Made by a program: the position numbers and the translations under genes. This document shows, piece by piece, positions 60,481 through 64,000 of a DNA stretch of 64,000 nt. Each line of letters begins with the position of its first letter. Position 1 is the stretch's first letter. The notes beneath the pieces are model-generated. The model did not search any database, had not been told where the DNA came from, and worked only from the letters and a program-made list of their open reading frames with translations. The DNA is from Siphonodentalium dalli (Eukaryota; Mollusca; Scaphopoda; Gadilida; Siphonodentaliidae), in assembly GCA_032622095.1 (NCBI GenBank), contig CP136066.1, forward strand, positions 192,188,816 through 192,252,815. The letters run 5' to 3'.

Positions 60481-62002
60481 ACTAGCTTGAATTCTAAGTA
60501 TCATTTGAACAACTCTAAATTGTACACAAATAAAGAAGGATATGTTATCCGTTCACAGTTCAAATCGGACGAGGCTTCTGGTTTGCACTTGAGCCCAGAA
60601 GGGAAAAAAGACCTAACAAACTCAATACTAAATGCGAGTCGCAATGAGAGGAAGCGTAACAGGAGTAGCCAGACATCCACTTCATCCCCCGTTGGGAGAG
60701 AAAAGACGGCTAAGCTGGCGGAATGAACACATGACAGTGCTAGTGACGTATGTGATACAGTAACGGTCAGTGCACGAAATGAGTGCTGTTGTGTATATAG
60801 TCATTATGTCTTCAGTCGGGACAATGATTTATTATTGCCGACTGAGAATTGTGTTAATTGTATACCGTCAAAGTATATGGCTATGAATTACCCCTGTCTG
60901 TTCGATCGAAGGTGTGATATTGGTAAATGTGCGAGCATTAATTATTATACCACTACCCCGGGTGATTTCTGCACTGAGCAAATCTCAGTACTAACTGTCC
61001 CGTACAGCAATGAATATACCATGCCTATTTATGATATCAGGTCAAAATATTTTATGAAGGGTAATCAGTCTTCAATGGGATGTAGTTCAGAATGTTCTGT
61101 TTTACATCAAAGCCTCGTCATGCATAGCACGACATGTCCCATTTTTAACGCGAGTGACAAATACAATCATGGCAAAGTGGATGATAGTTGCGCAACCGAC
61201 TGTCAGTTAATCTCATGTCATAATCTTGTCAGTGAAAATAGAGTTACCTCCACTAGTATGTTAAACGGACACTTTCTGTTGAGTGTGTTAACATTAAACG
61301 TGTGCGGATTAGAAAAGAGACTTCAGTATAAAGAATTTGTCGATTTGATATCGAATTATGACATCCTGTGTTTCTCCACAATCATGCATTACAGTAAGAA
61401 CATCCGACAAAATTTGGTTCAATTCGGACATCCGGTTTGAGATACGAAAACGCGACAGAGTAAGGAAAAAGGCCATGAAGGCAAATAACCCTGAAGTCTG
61501 GAGAAAATATAAAAACATAAGGAACAAAGTCAATAACATGAAGAAGCACGCGAAAATCAAATTTGAAGAAAATATCGAAGAACGAATAAGAGAAGCATCT
61601 AACCCACGAGACTTTTGGAGAATAATACATTACCTACTAAACAAGAAACGAGCAAAAAACATCCCCCCACTATACAGTACTTCCGGCACTATAACTGCCA
61701 ACAATAAGACATATGCAATTGACGATGTCGACAAAGCAAAAATTCTAAACGAAAGCTTTATTGCAAATTCTACCATTAATGATGCCAATCATAACTTGCC
61801 TCATTTTCCGAAGCGCACCGCAAACACCATGCCAGATTTGGTTTTCACAGAATCAGAGGTTGAATCAGCCATCAAATCTTTTAAACTTAACAAAGCCCAT
61901 GGCCATGATGGAATTAGTGTTAGAATGCTCATGGAAACAGCAAAATCAATAGCTCAACCACTCGTCCTTCTATTCAGGAAATCTATCAATATTTTGGACT
62001 GA
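60481..62002 (+). pseudogene. LINE copy with internal deletion (ORF1 end, endonuclease start, RT N-terminal)
   Basis: 60487-60726 is a Ser/Arg/Lys-rich frame (QTSTSSPVGREKTAKLAE) like the pre-endonuclease region at 49.1 kb. 60835-61440 runs into LSVLTLNVCGLEKRLQYKEF, the endonuclease start. Around 61395-61420 the sequence jumps to the end of the endonuclease linker and RT N-terminal region (WFNSDIRFEIRKRDRVRKKA, 61420 onward). That frame runs to 62002 through VFTESEVESAIKSFKLNKAH before stopping. Nearly the whole endonuclease and all RT catalytic motifs are missing. The long frames suggest a fairly young copy or non-autonomous derivative. Its sequence differs from the 43-49 kb LINE. Confidence 0.78.
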
Positions 62003-62600
62003 AATTTCCAACATTTGGAAATCTTGTGTCCTGATCCCTCCCCCGTGGCCAGTCAAAAAATTGTAGTTAATTTAAGAAAACAATATTCTCATCAGTTGTA
62101 AATTTTCCAACCTAAGTGGTGTGTCAGGTTTGAAATTTCCAACTCTAAGAATGCTTGACGCTAGTCTAGATGCTAGGATTTTGCGATTTTCTTGTTCAGA
62201 TTAAAACAAATTCCCGCACCGGGCTGAACCATGGTCGGCCCGGTGTGTCATTGTCTCTCCCCTGTGGCCAATACAAAAATGCTAATAATTTTAACAATAT
62301 TTTACTACATTTGATCAAACTTGTGGTCATCAGTTGGAGAATTTTCCAACCTGAGGCGGAGTATGAGTTTTGAAATTTCCAACACTATAGGAAAGCTTTA
62401 GTTGAGGCCAGTCTGGATGCTAGGATTTGTGATTTTCTTGTTCAAATTTCAAAATTTTCTCACACCGGCCGAACAACGATGGTCAGCTCGGTGTGTCGTG
62501 GTCTCTTGCCCGTAGCCGTGTGCATTTGTATGGAGTTAGACCACTAGATGTTAGGATTTATGCAATGTTTCAGGTTAAAATATCTGAATGTTCTCATACC
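62003..62600. repeat. diverged tandem repeat, unit about 240 bp
   Basis: tttgaaatttccaac starts units at about 62129 and 62369 (a partial at about 62001). Each continues with gatgctaggatttt, gattttcttgttcag, caccgg..gaac and cggtgtgtc. A third, decayed unit begins near 62530. It starts exactly where the LINE frame ends, so it may be that element's 3' tail or a separate satellite. Confidence 0.75.
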
Positions 62601-63655
62601 GGGAATATAGAACCATAGTTTATGAAGATATAGGATATTAGGCCTAAACACTGAGGTGGAAGGGGGTGTGCAAATGGAATTATGCAAAACTTGTGTTCGG
62701 TCCGATTCTGACTCAAGAGGGGGGGGGGGTGCAGTTGGAAATTCCAAAGGTGGACACCCCCCAACGGAAACCCTCTAGCCACATCCCTGATCATAAAGTA
62801 TCATTAATGGTATAATAACGGCCTCATAACGCGACCGGCATCATAATGTGTCTATGTAACTTCTGCTTGTATCTGTCTGATATTAAAACAGTCAATTTGT
62901 ATGTCATTTATCGCATATTATTTCTTAACATGTATTCAGGATTCACCCCCCAAAATTAACTCGTATTCAGGATTCACCCCCCAAAATTAACTCGTATTCG
63001 GGATTCAGGGGGAGGGGGGGTGATACCATCCTCTTTGGGTCGTTGTACATTCCACAAATTGGCGGCACTGCTGCTTCGAACGTATGGCGACGTCGTTGTA
63101 TATTTATACTTGAAAGGTGGCAGTATGTCTTTGATATTTGCTGGCTGTCACCGTGTTCAATGAACTGAATTCACCCGCCCTTGAATCTGATTGTCATTTG
63201 CGAGTATACTTTGTTTGCATAAGTATACTTAGATGTTACTAGTAGGCCTACGGGCTATGATCGCGTATCATGCGGTGAATACAGCAATTTGCTGGTGGGG
63301 GCACACCTTTGTGATTGTTATCCGAGCTCTGGAAGTTTGATGAAACTTATAGTTTCCGTAACATTAGATTTCTTTTATTAGGAACCGCCGGCCATCCGCC
63401 GTGCATTCTTACTTTTATATTGTTTGTATGTTTGGCTATTCATAACACAAAAATTAATCACTACGTTCGTTATAATGAACTCACAAATATTATAACCATA
63501 ACATGATCGCCGAGAACTGTGCTGGTATTGAATACATTGTGCTCATTGGTCATTAACAGTGGTGTATGCTGCACTATACTATTAAAGGTACTCAATCCGA
63601 TCAGACGCTTCTAGATTACCATTGCTTTGGCTTTGGGGGTGAAAAATATTTGATT
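62601..63655. other. unassigned stretch with short tandem repeat
   Basis: Includes 2.3 copies of a 31-bp unit (tattcaggattcacccccca, 62933-63008), listed here only. G-runs lie at 62719-62729 and 63009-63020. Frame 63315-63506 has no domain. Confidence 0.4.
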
Positions 63656-63990
63656 CGAGTCGAGGAACCCACATATCAAAGCTCAGACTGATCAGATATC
63701 GAGTTTTGAAGTTTGTTATTTCTCGAGATATGTGTCGCAGAAGCACGTGTTCAAATGGGCGGTCTCTGACAAATTGCGGATCAAGACGGATTACTCTAAA
63801 ATCAAGTGGTGATATCTACAGTAATAATAACCATTTGAATGTAGTGTTATCCATCTTCATCCTCAATTTGTCTGAGACCGTCCATTTGAACACATTTTTC
63901 TGGGCCACGAACATACAGGTCTCGAGAAATAACAAACTTCAAACTCGATATCTGATCACTCTGAGCTTTGATGTGTGGGTTACTAGACTC
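63656..63990. repeat. 335-bp fold-back element
   Basis: The left arm (gagtcgaggaacccacatat to about 63790) is mirrored by about 63855-63990 (ending atgtgtgggttactagactc). Arms of about 130 bp include gatcagatatcgagtttt, ttgttatttctcgaga and gtctctgacaaattg. The loop is about 65 bp. Mismatches are moderate. Confidence 0.85.
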
Positions 63991-64000
63991 TATATAATCA

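Noticed and set aside
61309-61630. Minus-strand frames rich in Phe
   Set aside because: Antisense of the LINE RT N-terminal region.

Overview
The window looks like intergenic and intronic DNA from a marine invertebrate animal. It is AT-rich and gene-poor, has one clear spliced gene, and is packed with mobile elements and fold-back palindromes. There is no bacterial-style gene packing, no rRNA and no CRISPR array. A lophotrochozoan (mollusc or brachiopod-like) host is a guess from the element types (Polinton, LINE, tRNA-derived SINE, Helitron-like ends) and is not proven. Layout: 1-6.4 kb is unassigned DNA with two hairpins (2545-2624, 3086-3154) and a diverged direct repeat pair. 6450-12347 is the most striking object: a 5.9 kb, almost completely palindromic Polinton/Maverick-type element with AG...CT ends and an exact 6-bp target duplication (AATAGA). 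Each arm carries a broken copy of a zinc-finger plus P-loop (A32-like packaging) ATPase gene. 13.9-14.7 kb is a dead LINE 3' end. 16.0-21.96 kb is the only convincing host gene: a minus-strand SGNH/PC-esterase-like type II membrane protein with two coding exons, a 4.6 kb intron holding two tRNA-derived SINEs, and a spliced 5' UTR. 23.4-28.1 kb holds a fold-back element and a large Helitron-like tandem-repeat element, itself interrupted by a 1.7 kb TIR element. 31.2-31.7 kb is a 22-bp palindromic-unit satellite bracketed by inverted repeats. 34.2-37.1 kb holds a hairpin, a 1.4 kb Harbinger-like element (TAA duplication), a 460-bp piggyBac-like MITE (TTAA) with hairpin tips, and another hairpin. 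37.3-40.6 kb has a LINE 3' relic, a second Helitron-like copy and a palindrome touching its end. 43.5-49.2 kb is one nearly full-length, frame-broken minus-strand LINE (endonuclease, RT and C-terminal zinc knuckle) split by a 2.18 kb TIR element at a TA. 49.7-50.0 kb is a nested hairpin cluster and 53.85-54.33 kb a minisatellite. 55.8-58.4 kb holds a DDE_Tnp_4-type transposase relic and a convergent YqaJ/lambda-exonuclease relic, probably parts of one old ISL2EU-like DNA transposon, separated by a fold-back and a 632-bp Helitron-like insertion. 60.5-62.0 kb is an internally deleted plus-strand LINE, followed by tandem repeats and a terminal fold-back. How the parts relate: the genes are mostly parasites in several nested layers (TIR element inside Helitron, TIR element inside LINE, Helitron beside YqaJ relic). 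Two empty-site comparisons are possible inside the window itself. The best candidate for an undescribed system is the snap-back Polinton. Its symmetric structure, with both termini and only the ATPase gene retained, looks like a defective-interfering-type derivative that was integrated in trans.
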